Source: a virus | IMG/VR virus record: IMGVR_UViG_3300031857_000038 | Coordinates: 1 to 64,000 of that record | DNA length: 64,000 nt | Reading direction: 5' to 3' (one strand) | Part shown: positions 46,127 through 54,112 of the stretch, piece after piece | How positions within the stretch are numbered: the first letter of the stretch is position 1 | Layout: the number at the start of each line of letters is the position of its first letter | Program-made: the position numbers and the translations under genes | Notes under the pieces: generated by a model | What the model was told of the DNA's origin: nothing | The model's input: only the letters and a program-made list of their open reading frames with translations | Database searches by the model: none

Positions 46127-48367
46127 GTGTCGTATAGTATTTTCAGAACCAATGGTTCACTTTTAACAACTATTCCGGACGGTACGGTTAATACTACCAG
46201 CACTCCTTTAAGCTTGCCCGGTAGAAACTATGCCAGCTACGGTCAAATTGTAGATACCAACTTCGTTAGAGCATTAGAAAACTGGGCGGACACTGCTCCT
46301 CCTAGCAATGCTATGAAGGGACAACTATGGTATAACACAACTGCAAACATATTATATATTTGTCCTACAGACGGAGAAACTGATCCTGCTGATTGGGTAC
46401 CTATTCTAACACCAAATAATATTAGTAACATTTCAGTTGTAAACCTTACTGCATCAGCGAATATCACTGCAAATAACGCAGCTATAACCAACAATGCAAA
46501 CGCTAACGCCATCAGTACAAATTATCTAACAGTTAACGTTCAAGCAAACATTGCTAATGCAAATATTACTGGAAATGCAGTAATTGCAAACTTGCGAACA
46601 GCAAACCTAACAGCTGGCTCAAATACTACTACTGGTACTTTAACTGGAGCTTGGACAGTAAATGGCGACGCAACAGTTAGTAGCGTTGCAAACACTGCTT
46701 TGTATGTGACTGGTGGTAACCTAGTAGTTAGCACCGGAATAAAGACTAATAACTATCTATATGCTAACGGTGTCGCTGTATCATTTGACGGTACATATAC
46801 CAACAGTAACGTAGCAGCATATCTACCTACTTATGTAGGAAATGTAGGTGAGGCAGGTAATGCTACAGTGTTCAACGGTAGAACTCTATCTACCGGATCC
46901 AACGTAACTACCGGAAATATTATTGGTAACTGGACACTAACAGCCGGCTCACAGATTAACGGTCTATCAGGTATTGCAGGTGCAAACGTCACTGGTACAG
47001 TTGCTAATGCTACATACGCAGTAAGCGCGGGTACAGCAGGAAGTGCAACTACAGCAGGCACAGTAACAACAGCAGCACAGCCCAATATTACGAGCGTTGG
47101 CACACTAACCGGTCTTACTGTTTCTGGTAATGCAAACTTTACTGGACAATTGATAAGTTTGGGAGCTAACGGCAACGTATCTATAACAGGCGGTTCAGCA
47201 GGACAAGTATTGTCAACTGACGGCTCTGGAGGTCTAAGCTGGGTATCAGCCGCAGCAGCAGACACCGCAATCACTGTTACTGCTAATGCGCAGCCAAACA
47301 TTACTAGTACGGGAACTCTCACTGGATTAACAGTGTCAGGAAACGCATCCTTCAGTGGTGCAAACGTAAACTTAGGCTCCGTAGCAAATCTAAAGATTCA
47401 AGGCGGCTCTTCAGGACAAATATTAACATCACTTGGTGCTGGAAACGTAGCTTGGCAAACAACAGATCCCGTCATTCCATCTGGAACTAGAATGATATTT
47501 GCTCAGACAAACGCTCCGACCGGATGGGTAAAGGACACTTCATTTGACAACGCTGCACTAAGAGTTGTGTCAGGCACTGCTGGTTCAGGCGGCTCTGTCA
47601 ACTTTACGGCTGCATTTACTTCTCAATCAGTTACTGGTACAATAGATAATACTACCGCAGGCGGTACTGTAGGAAATGCTACTATTAGCGCAACCATCGG
47701 AGAAACTGCGGTTTCGGGTACTGTAGCAAATGCTACTGTGGGAGGAAGTGTTGGCACTAATACAATTAGCGCAAGCGTCGGAGAAACTGCGGTTTCCGGA
47801 TCAATTGGCACCACGGTTGCTAGCGGTACAGTAGGATCTACATCAATTAGTGCTAGTGTCGGAAGTACTGCGGTATCAGGAACAATTGGAGAAACTACTG
47901 TTTCTGGAACTACTTCTAGCAATCTCACCGGAATTACCCTAAACATTACTAACTCAGAGCAAATTGAGAACGAGCAAAATCAATTCTGGGTTTATCGTTA
48001 TGCAATAGATGATCCAGGACACAGTCACACGGTTTCTACAAGCCCTCACTCTCACTCGTTCTCGTCACCGTCTCACACCCACGATTTCACTCAGACGGCA
48101 CACACCCACACTTTTGCGGGTGCAGGCCACAACCACACATTTTCCTCACCAAATCACGCTCACTCGTTTACTCAAGCGGCTCACGGGCACACCTTCTCAG
48201 GCGACTCGCACAATCACTCATTTTCGTCACCGAATCACACGCACAGCTTTAGTCAGTCGGCGCACAATCACTCCTTCACTGGCTCTGCCCATAATCACAC
48301 ATTTTCGGGAACGGACATTAACTTAGCTGTTAAATATGTAGATACGATTATAGCAACAAAGAGTTAA
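46127..48367 (+). CDS. tail fibre with collar domain and iron-binding-type HxH tip
   Basis: The start is GTG at 46127, with GGGAG eight bases upstream. The 746-residue protein has an N-terminal attachment region (SIFRTNGSLLTTIPDGTVNT, PSNAMKGQLWYNTTANILY), a long Asn/Thr/Ala/Gly-rich beta-structured shaft, and a phage collar-type segment near residues 450-490 (PSGTRMIFAQTNAPTGWVK). Repeats of S-(A/I)-S-(V/I)-G-x-T-A-V-S-G follow (about 505-600). The C-terminal part (632-724) has eleven H-x-H motifs. In T4 gp37 such motifs bind iron ions along a trimeric needle. It is probably a receptor-binding fibre. The N-terminal half is closely similar to the fibre at 48736. Confidence 0.8.
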   Translation: MSYSIFRTNGSLLTTIPDGTVNTTSTPLSLPGRNYASYGQIVDTNFVRALENWADTAPPSNAMKGQLWYNTTANILYICPTDGETDPADWVPILTPNNISNISVVNLTASANITANNAAITNNANANAISTNYLTVNVQANIANANITGNAVIANLRTANLTAGSNTTTGTLTGAWTVNGDATVSSVANTALYVTGGNLVVSTGIKTNNYLYANGVAVSFDGTYTNSNVAAYLPTYVGNVGEAGNATVFNGRTLSTGSNVTTGNIIGNWTLTAGSQINGLSGIAGANVTGTVANATYAVSAGTAGSATTAGTVTTAAQPNITSVGTLTGLTVSGNANFTGQLISLGANGNVSITGGSAGQVLSTDGSGGLSWVSAAAADTAITVTANAQPNITSTGTLTGLTVSGNASFSGANVNLGSVANLKIQGGSSGQILTSLGAGNVAWQTTDPVIPSGTRMIFAQTNAPTGWVKDTSFDNAALRVVSGTAGSGGSVNFTAAFTSQSVTGTIDNTTAGGTVGNATISATIGETAVSGTVANATVGGSVGTNTISASVGETAVSGSIGTTVASGTVGSTSISASVGSTAVSGTIGETTVSGTTSSNLTGITLNITNSEQIENEQNQFWVYRYAIDDPGHSHTVSTSPHSHSFSSPSHTHDFTQTAHTHTFAGAGHNHTFSSPNHAHSFTQAAHGHTFSGDSHNHSFSSPNHTHSFSQSAHNHSFTGSAHNHTFSGTDINLAVKYVDTIIATKS
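48020..48298 (+). repeat. eleven H-x-H motifs at the fibre tip
   Basis: The motifs are HSH, HSH, HTH, HTH, HNH, HAH, HGH, HNH, HTH, HNH and HNH, spaced about 9 residues apart and separated by F-(S/T/A)-rich strands. In a trimer each H-x-H would give one octahedral six-histidine metal site. T4 gp37 has seven such sites, so this tip would be longer. Confidence 0.85.
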
Positions 48368-48373
48368 TGAAAT

Positions 48374-48706
48374 ATGAAATTAGAACCCGGAAAATTTTGT
48401 CCACTGATTAAAAAAGATTGCATAGGTCTTCAATGTTCGTGGTTTACTTTAGTAAGAGGTACGCATCCTCAAACAGGACAAGAAGTTGATGAATGGGGAT
48501 GTGCAGTAACGTGGATGCCGGTCTTAACGATTGATAACAGTCAACAACAAAGACAAACAGGCGCCGCAGTTGAAAGTTTTAGAAACGAAGTGATTAAGTC
48601 TGCTGAGAAAAGTCAACATTTGATAGCAGCAGACCTTCAGCATCGCATAGAAGAATCTAGAAGAATACAATCGTTACCCTATAACGATACAGCAAATAAT
48701 ACATGA
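48374..48706 (+). CDS. four-cysteine small protein between fibre genes
   Basis: The 110-residue protein has C9, C16 and C21 in FCPLIKKDCIGLQC and C43 in EWGCAV, a likely site for zinc or an iron-sulfur cluster. A helical C-terminus (AAVESFRNEVIKSAEKSQ, then LQHRIEESRRI) may form a coiled coil. It lies six bases after the stop of the H-x-H fibre and before the second fibre. Its neighbours suggest an assembly or metal-loading factor for fibres, but this is inference. No clear Shine-Dalgarno precedes the ATG, so translation may be coupled to the fibre gene. Confidence 0.65.
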   Translation: MKLEPGKFCPLIKKDCIGLQCSWFTLVRGTHPQTGQEVDEWGCAVTWMPVLTIDNSQQQRQTGAAVESFRNEVIKSAEKSQHLIAADLQHRIEESRRIQSLPYNDTANNT

Positions 48707-48714
48707 TAAATATT
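48707..48714 (+). promoter_or_regulatory. late promoter core GATAAATA before the second fibre
   Basis: GATAAATA starts directly after the stop of the four-cysteine gene. Initiation five to six bases downstream would give a 16-base leader that opens with the CGGAG ribosome-binding site. Confidence 0.6.
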
Positions 48715-48735
48715 CGTACACGGAGAAATTTTTAA

Positions 48736-49974
48736 ATGGCATATACAATAGTTAAAAGCGATGGTACAGTACTTACTACCATTCCAGATGGTACGATAGA
48801 TACTACTAGTACCTCTCTTGGATTACCAGGAAGAAGCTTTTCCGGTTATGGGCAAGCTCAAGATACAAACTTTGTTCACTTAACAGAAAATTTTGCTTCT
48901 TCTACTCCTCCTCCTAATCCTATTAGAGGTCAGCTTTGGTACAATACAACTACTAACACAATGCTTGTATGTCCAGCAGACGGCGAAGCAAACGCCGCAG
49001 CTTGGTTAGCACTAACTTCAACTTCTAGTGGTTCTACTACTACATTCGGTAACATTTCAGTAAGCGGGTCAATCACAACTACTGAATTGACAGTAGACAA
49101 TGAAATCTCAGCCGGCTCAGTATCAACTGATGCATTGACTGTTACTAATAACGCAAACATTGCTAACGCTACTCTATCAGGAACTACTACAGTTGCTAGT
49201 GTACAGACAGCAACCATTACGACAGGTGGAGCCGCTACAAACGGTAACTTGACCGGTACATGGACAGTATCTGGTAACGGAGTAGCTAACAGCGTTAACG
49301 GAACTGCACTTTGGATTACTGACGGTAACCTTGTAATTTCAGGCGCAGGTAGTATCGGTATACGAACCGACAATTATATGTACGCAAACGGAGTATCTAT
49401 TCCACTAGGCGGTACATATGGTAACAGTAACGTAGCAGCATACTTACCAACATATGCAGCAAACATTGGTCCCGTAGGCGGCGCAGCAGTGTTTAATGGT
49501 AGAACTTTATCTACTGGTGCAAATACAACTACTGGTAACATTACAGGTAACTGGTCACTAACAGCAGGCTCACGCCTCAATGCTACTTACGCTGACCTTG
49601 CAGAACGTTTTGCAGCAGATGAAGCGTATGAACCAGGTACTGTAGTAGAGTTAGGCGGCGAAAAAGAAATCACAATTGCAAAAGATGAACTGTCAGAGAA
49701 GATATTCGGCGTTGTTTCAAACACTGCTGCTTACTTGATGAATGCGGCTGCCGGTGATGATGATACTCACCCTGCAATTGCTCTTGCTGGACGAGCTTCA
49801 GTTAAGGTAATCGGCACTGTTAAAAAGGGTGATAGACTTGTAAGCGCCGGAAATGGAATAGCTAGAGCAGCCTCTGATGCCGAAGCAACCGCGTTCAATA
49901 CTATTGGTAGATCATTAATAAATAAAGAGACAGAAGACGCCGGCGTTATTGAAGCCGTAGTTATGATAAGATAA
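48736..49974 (+). CDS. second tail fibre, paralogue with a different tip
   Basis: This 412-residue protein shares its attachment region (VKSDGTVLTTIPDGTIDT, GQLWYNTTTNTMLVCPADGE) and its shaft (YANGV, SNVAAYLPTY, VFNGRTLSTG, TTGNITGNWSLTAGS) with the fibre at 46127. The ends differ: here residues about 275-412 form a folded domain beginning TYADLAERFAADEAYEPGTV, with EKIFGVVSNTAAYLMN and VKVIGTVKKGDRLVSAGNG. This resembles C-terminal domains seen on many phage fibres, some of which self-cleave; I see no proof of cleavage here. GGAG lies ten bases before the ATG. Confidence 0.8.
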   Translation: MAYTIVKSDGTVLTTIPDGTIDTTSTSLGLPGRSFSGYGQAQDTNFVHLTENFASSTPPPNPIRGQLWYNTTTNTMLVCPADGEANAAAWLALTSTSSGSTTTFGNISVSGSITTTELTVDNEISAGSVSTDALTVTNNANIANATLSGTTTVASVQTATITTGGAATNGNLTGTWTVSGNGVANSVNGTALWITDGNLVISGAGSIGIRTDNYMYANGVSIPLGGTYGNSNVAAYLPTYAANIGPVGGAAVFNGRTLSTGANTTTGNITGNWSLTAGSRLNATYADLAERFAADEAYEPGTVVELGGEKEITIAKDELSEKIFGVVSNTAAYLMNAAAGDDDTHPAIALAGRASVKVIGTVKKGDRLVSAGNGIARAASDAEATAFNTIGRSLINKETEDAGVIEAVVMIR

Positions 49975-49986
49975 TAAGGATTTAAG

Positions 49987-50940
49987 ATGGCCTACGCTCA
50001 ATTCGCTACAATAGATGCAGCAGACTTTAATACGCTAGTAGGCGGTAACCCCACTACGACTGTTAATACATTAAATGCGACTTGGGCAACAGGCGGCGGC
50101 ACTGCTGGTTACGGGCAAACTGCTGTAGGTAACGTTACTGTTGGGACTAATATTTTAGCCAGCACTCAATGGGCATCACTAGTAGCTAATACTGCTAGCG
50201 CAGCATCACACCAAGGGTCTAGTATTACTAGCGTTTCTACTCCGGTAGCAGGCGGAGTAATTACCTATAACGCAGCTATCCCCACTAACTTGACAACTAT
50301 CTATACCAATAGATTAAATGCAGCGGCTCAAGGTTCCACTACAACTAACACAGCTACTAGAGGATCTACTTGGTCAAACCAATTGACGTTCACTCACACT
50401 GCTACTTTTGCTAACGGCAACGCTGCCCGCTACTTCTTTAATGCTGGTGGTCAAATTAAAATGACTGTATCACATCCTGGTTCTTCTGGCATTGATTTAT
50501 TGTTTAACAATCTTGCAAGTAACGTAGGTACAGTGGTATTGTCTGCACCAACATCAGGTTCAGTATCAATTGCCGGCACATCATATAACGGCATTACTAA
50601 GATTGGTGGCGGAGGAAACGCTCCTACTATTTCTCAGAACAATGGTTACTATGCGTTGACTACATCCAACGCTAACGTATTCACTCAGACTGCTAGCACA
50701 GGCCCAAGCGGTTATCTATCATCATTCATTCGCTTCATTGTTCAAAGTAATGGTACACAGGGTTCAAACGGTGATGCTGGTTCAGTAATCACTATCTACA
50801 CTATTTGGGACGAAGTACCCGACGGTCTAGTTGTTGCGACTGGCTCAGCAACTACTATGACGCTCACGCCTCCTGCAACTACTAACATCGCTAACACTTG
50901 GGGCGCAGTCACACTGTCCGGTACTGTAACCGGTTCCTAA
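49987..50940 (+). CDS. virion structural protein, possible adhesin
   Basis: The 317-residue protein is beta-rich and full of Gly, Ser, Thr, Asn and Ala. It contains NQLTFTHTATFANGNAARYFFNAGGQIKM near the middle and a VITIYTIWDEVPDG strand near the end. Proteins with this central segment occur among tail-fibre genes of environmental T4-like phages and are annotated as structural. AAGGA lies seven bases before the ATG. It is the last gene before the accessory operon. The exact role is not known. Confidence 0.6.
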   Translation: MAYAQFATIDAADFNTLVGGNPTTTVNTLNATWATGGGTAGYGQTAVGNVTVGTNILASTQWASLVANTASAASHQGSSITSVSTPVAGGVITYNAAIPTNLTTIYTNRLNAAAQGSTTTNTATRGSTWSNQLTFTHTATFANGNAARYFFNAGGQIKMTVSHPGSSGIDLLFNNLASNVGTVVLSAPTSGSVSIAGTSYNGITKIGGGGNAPTISQNNGYYALTTSNANVFTQTASTGPSGYLSSFIRFIVQSNGTQGSNGDAGSVITIYTIWDEVPDGLVVATGSATTMTLTPPATTNIANTWGAVTLSGTVTGS

Positions 50941-50947
50941 CTTTTTT
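50918..50947 (+). terminator. weak hairpin and T run ending the fibre unit
   Basis: CCGGT (50918-50922) and ACCGG (50929-50933) form a 5-bp stem with a six-base loop. A TTTTTT run starts eight bases after it, at 50942. The stem lies within the end of the structural gene. The gap between stem and T run weakens the call. Confidence 0.3.
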
Positions 50948-50966
50948 AATCGCATAGGGGTATCCA

Positions 50967-50974
50967 TCTAAATA
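50967..50974 (+). promoter_or_regulatory. late promoter core TCTAAATA of the accessory operon
   Basis: TCTAAATA fits the NNTAAATA family. Initiation five to six bases downstream would give an 11-base leader starting at the AGGAG ribosome-binding site of the 50991 gene. It would make the whole glycosyltransferase/radical-SAM operon a late unit. Confidence 0.5.
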
Positions 50975-50990
50975 CTCATAGGAGTTTACG

Positions 50991-51305
50991 ATGGATACTA
51001 AAACCTTAATTACCGAAGCAAAAGCTCGTTTTGCTCACAACTCAGCAAAAGATTATCTAAAAGAAAAGCACAATGCAAAGCTATTAGTAGCAGAGCAGGG
51101 TGGTCTATGGCGTGCTGACAAAGAAACTATTGCATTTTTAACTGTAATGACCAACGACTATGATGATAGGGTTGTTCTAATTGATACGTTTGACAATCCA
51201 GTATTAGTAGATCGTAGTGCGTTGCTGTCTAAGTTGAAAGAAGTATACCACAGTGTAATGCTTGAATGGTATAGCGAGTGGAAAGAACTAGAAAGCAAAA
51301 GATGA
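50991..51305 (+). CDS. conserved-looking hypothetical protein, first of the operon
   Basis: The 104-residue protein is helical and charged, with ITEAKARFAHNSAKDYLKEK at the N-terminus and an LLSKLKEVYHSVMLEWYSEW helix at the end around a short beta core (TDKETIAFLTV-like). No signal peptide or catalytic motif is visible. AGGAG lies seven bases before the ATG, and its TGA overlaps the next ATG as ATGA. Small proteins of this kind follow the fibre genes in environmental T4-like phages. The function is unknown. Confidence 0.6.
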   Translation: MDTKTLITEAKARFAHNSAKDYLKEKHNAKLLVAEQGGLWRADKETIAFLTVMTNDYDDRVVLIDTFDNPVLVDRSALLSKLKEVYHSVMLEWYSEWKELESKR

Positions 51306-52108
51306 GTCGCGGTGTAATACTATTTGCTTTCAATAGTCCCAAATACAATTACTATGATATGGCTAAACACACTGCAAAGCGTGTTGAGCGTTTCTTAAAG
51401 CTGCCTGTTACGTTAGTAACAGATGAAGACTCTATGCCTGCAGGAGAGTTTGAGTATTGGGACAAAGTAGTAAAGATTAAGCCGGACAAGAATAACTTTC
51501 GTGACTGGGGCATGTGGATCAATAAAGGTCGTTATATGGCCTACGAACTTAGTCCTTATAACGAAACACTATTGTTGGACGTAGACTATATCATCAACTC
51601 AGACAAACTACTAACCTTATTTGATATTGACACAGACTTTTGCTGCCACAATAGAACTAATTTCTTAATGAACATTGGCGCCCCACAAGAGCTACTAAGC
51701 TCATATAGTTATGAAACACTATGGGCTACCGTTGTGATGTTTCGCAAGTCTGACCGCGCAGAGCAAATCTTTCAATGTTTAGAAATGGTACAAAAGAACT
51801 ATGAACACTACGCCAACATTCATCATTTTATCGCCCCTGTATATCGTAACGATTACGCTCTTACTCTTGCCCTCCGTATTGCTAACGGCCACAGTAGTGA
51901 TTCCCGCGATGTTATTCCTTGGGATTTATTGCACGTTGGAAAAAACACGCAAGTTTATCGTAATGGTGATGACCAGCTTGGCACAGAGTATACGGTCATG
52001 TTTGACAACTGGCAGCGGGGCAAAATAAGAAAAGAATATATTACAATCAAAGACCAGGACTTCCACGTGATGGATAAAGAAATATACGTGGAGATGATTA
52101 ATGAATAA
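51302..52108 (+). CDS. glycosyltransferase candidate, DVD motif
   Basis: The product has 268 residues. It has the plan of a GT-A enzyme: an opening beta strand (GVILFAFNSPKY), then VTLVTDED, a helix, and LLLDVDYI with D93-V-D95 as the metal and sugar-nucleotide site. IPWDLLHVGKNTQVY follows near the end. It likely transfers a sugar from a nucleotide donor; the acceptor is unknown. The ATG at 51302 overlaps the previous stop as ATGA, so the longer in-frame start upstream is not used. The next two GT candidates follow in overlapping frames. Confidence 0.6.
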   Translation: MSRGVILFAFNSPKYNYYDMAKHTAKRVERFLKLPVTLVTDEDSMPAGEFEYWDKVVKIKPDKNNFRDWGMWINKGRYMAYELSPYNETLLLDVDYIINSDKLLTLFDIDTDFCCHNRTNFLMNIGAPQELLSSYSYETLWATVVMFRKSDRAEQIFQCLEMVQKNYEHYANIHHFIAPVYRNDYALTLALRIANGHSSDSRDVIPWDLLHVGKNTQVYRNGDDQLGTEYTVMFDNWQRGKIRKEYITIKDQDFHVMDKEIYVEMINE

Positions 52109-52859
52109 AGGCTTCGTCATCATGGCGCAAGGACTTGACTATGAAGTTTGCGCTGATGTTCTTAAGGACAGCATCTTAAACGTAATGCCAGATGCTAATG
52201 TGACTATCATTACTACTGAGATGCTTCCGTATGGCGACCAAGCTCCCGACACTGATTGGAAGCTACAGAATGACTGGCAAGTATACGAGGCAAGTCCGTA
52301 CGACTATACTATCAAGCTTGAGGCTGATATGTATTTGCCAAGGTCAATTGACTATTGGTGGAATATATTACAGAATAGAGACTTAGTAGTAAGCACTACA
52401 ATCAGAAACTTTAAACAAGAAGTTTCGGATGTTAAAGCATATCGTAGATTCATTACTGATAACAAATTGCCGGATACTTATAACGCTATCACATATTTCC
52501 GTAAGAGTGAGTTAGCAGAAAAGTTCTTCAACATTGTGCGTGATGTATTTGAGAATTGGGCTGAGTATAAAGCTATTCTCAAGTGTAACGTAGATGAACT
52601 CTGCACTACAGACTGGGCTTATGCTATTGCTGCACACATCCTAGGTGAAGAGAATACTACGCTACCACAATTCAAAGAAATGTCAATGATACATATGAAG
52701 CAATTCATTAACGGTTGTCCTACTCAGAATTGGACAGACAATTTGATTTACGAGAAGCTGCCTCACACTTTCAGAATCAATACTATTCCACAACTGTATC
52801 CATTGCACTATCACGTAAAAAGCCTAGCTAAAGAACTTAAGGGGAATAACAATGGATGA
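52101..52859 (+). CDS. glycosyltransferase candidate, EAD motif
   Basis: The 252-residue protein starts GFVIMAQGLDYEVCADVLKDS and has VTIITTEMLP and then TIKLEADMYLP, where E74-A-D76 replaces the usual D-x-D. The order of strands and helix resembles the previous gene, so both are probably GT-A-like and distantly related. WAYAIAAHILGEE and a FKEMSMIHMKQF segment follow. It overlaps the gene before by eight bases and the one after by eight. The Glu in place of the first Asp means activity should not be assumed. Confidence 0.5.
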   Translation: MNKGFVIMAQGLDYEVCADVLKDSILNVMPDANVTIITTEMLPYGDQAPDTDWKLQNDWQVYEASPYDYTIKLEADMYLPRSIDYWWNILQNRDLVVSTTIRNFKQEVSDVKAYRRFITDNKLPDTYNAITYFRKSELAEKFFNIVRDVFENWAEYKAILKCNVDELCTTDWAYAIAAHILGEENTTLPQFKEMSMIHMKQFINGCPTQNWTDNLIYEKLPHTFRINTIPQLYPLHYHVKSLAKELKGNNNG

Positions 52860-53172
52860 AGTAGTTGTTATTTGGGAGAGTCATAAGGTTGACAAGCCAG
52901 AGTTTAGGCTGTATTATGATGACAAGGGCTGTGTTATTGACTACACCTGTGAACAACATGAGGGTAATTACATAGTCATTGACGCAACAACATTTGCTGA
53001 GGCTAGACCCGACATTAAAGTTGTTGACGGGAAGATTATTAAAAATCATTTTGGTTCGGTGATGAGTAAACTATGCAAAGACATTGATGGAGTTCTATGC
53101 GAAGTTGAAGACCTAAGCATTATCACTGAAACTGCTGGACAATATTGGAAATTAAAAACTTATGAATTATGA
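52852..53172 (+). CDS. hypothetical protein in the glycan operon
   Basis: The 106-residue protein begins VVVIWESHKVDKPEFRLYYDD and contains a CVIDYTCEQHEGNYIVID strand-turn-strand. Pairs of Asp and Glu occur throughout, with C62-like cysteines that form no clear motif. It overlaps both neighbouring genes by a few bases, which supports translation as part of the operon. I recognise no family. Confidence 0.6.
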   Translation: MDEVVVIWESHKVDKPEFRLYYDDKGCVIDYTCEQHEGNYIVIDATTFAEARPDIKVVDGKIIKNHFGSVMSKLCKDIDGVLCEVEDLSIITETAGQYWKLKTYEL

Positions 53173-54112
53173 TGACATTGTAGATATCGCAGACTTAGAC
53201 TGCATCTATCTTAGCTATGATGAACCACAGAAAGAAGAATTTTGGATCAAGATTAAGAACATGGTTCCGTGGGCTAAACGAGTTGATGGAGTTAAGGGTA
53301 GCGATGCTGCACACAAGGCAGCAGGAGAAGCAAGTGAGACAGAACGCTTCATTCTCATTGACGGTGACAATATGCCAAATGAGGACTTCTTCAATCTACA
53401 ACTAGACTTTACAGACAAAGACCCTAATTACAAATTAGCGCAGTATCGTTGGAGAGCAGTTAACGCTATCAACGGACTACGCTACGGCAATGGTGGTATG
53501 AGTTCTTGGACTAAGACTTATGTTGCCAACATGAAGACCCATGAGACAAGTGACGGAAGTGATACAACAGCGGTTGATTTCTGCATGGATTCTTCAGATA
53601 ATCTATACTGGGCAATGCACGATTGCTACTCTACAACGTATCCTAACTACACTCCCTTCCAAGCGTGGAGAGCAGGATTCCGTGAAGGTGTCAAGATGGT
53701 ACTTGATCGGGGTGCAAAGCCTAGTATAGACGAATTTCGTGAAAGAGTTGCTGGACGCAATCTAAACAATCTTACTATTTGGCATAACGTTGGCGCAGAT
53801 GTAGAGAATGGTCTTTGGGCTATCTATGGCGCTAGACTCGGCACACACATGACTATGCTTACTGACTGGGATTATAAAGATGTTGCAGATTTTGATAACT
53901 ATCCTGCATTATGGGGGAAGTATAAGAACCACCATCCGGAACTTAGCGCAGGGTTCATAGGTGAAGAGTTAGAAGATAAGCTAGGATTACCAATGTGTAC
54001 TCTTGATGCTGAACAAAGCAAGTTCTTTAAGCGTCACTATAACGCAGACAAACACAACTTGGGCCCGCTCGTTAAGGAGATGGATGTTATTCGTAGGATT
54101 GAAGGCTGGTAA
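53162..54112 (+). CDS. glycosyltransferase-like protein, DGD motif
   Basis: The 316-residue protein has a nucleotide-sugar-type core near the N-terminus: DCIYLSYDEP, then a helix, then RFILIDGDNMP with D67-G-D69. Later parts include YRWRAVNAINGLRYGNGGMS, with an R-N-G-L-x-Y-G-N-G-G element, and LTIWHNVGADVENGLWAIYG. This order occurs in phage proteins annotated as glycosyltransferases of the GT2-like type. It ends with TAATG overlapping the first radical-SAM gene, so the two are coupled and may act on the same product. Confidence 0.5.
   Translation: MNYDDIVDIADLDCIYLSYDEPQKEEFWIKIKNMVPWAKRVDGVKGSDAAHKAAGEASETERFILIDGDNMPNEDFFNLQLDFTDKDPNYKLAQYRWRAVNAINGLRYGNGGMSSWTKTYVANMKTHETSDGSDTTAVDFCMDSSDNLYWAMHDCYSTTYPNYTPFQAWRAGFREGVKMVLDRGAKPSIDEFRERVAGRNLNNLTIWHNVGADVENGLWAIYGARLGTHMTMLTDWDYKDVADFDNYPALWGKYKNHHPELSAGFIGEELEDKLGLPMCTLDAEQSKFFKRHYNADKHNLGPLVKEMDVIRRIEGW

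Noticed and set aside
46831-47946. Long minus-strand frames opposite the fibre gene
   Set aside because: They are Val/Pro/Thr-rich mirror frames of the repetitive fibre coding strand, without start signals. The same holds for minus frames opposite gp5 and the giant gene.
48020-48298. Short repeated DNA at the fibre tip as a possible CRISPR or regulatory repeat
   Set aside because: The repeats vary at DNA level and keep the reading frame; they encode H-x-H protein motifs.
52852-53172. Minus-strand frames and alternative frames within the accessory operon
   Set aside because: All are shadows of the overlapping plus-strand genes, which have coupled start and stop codons.
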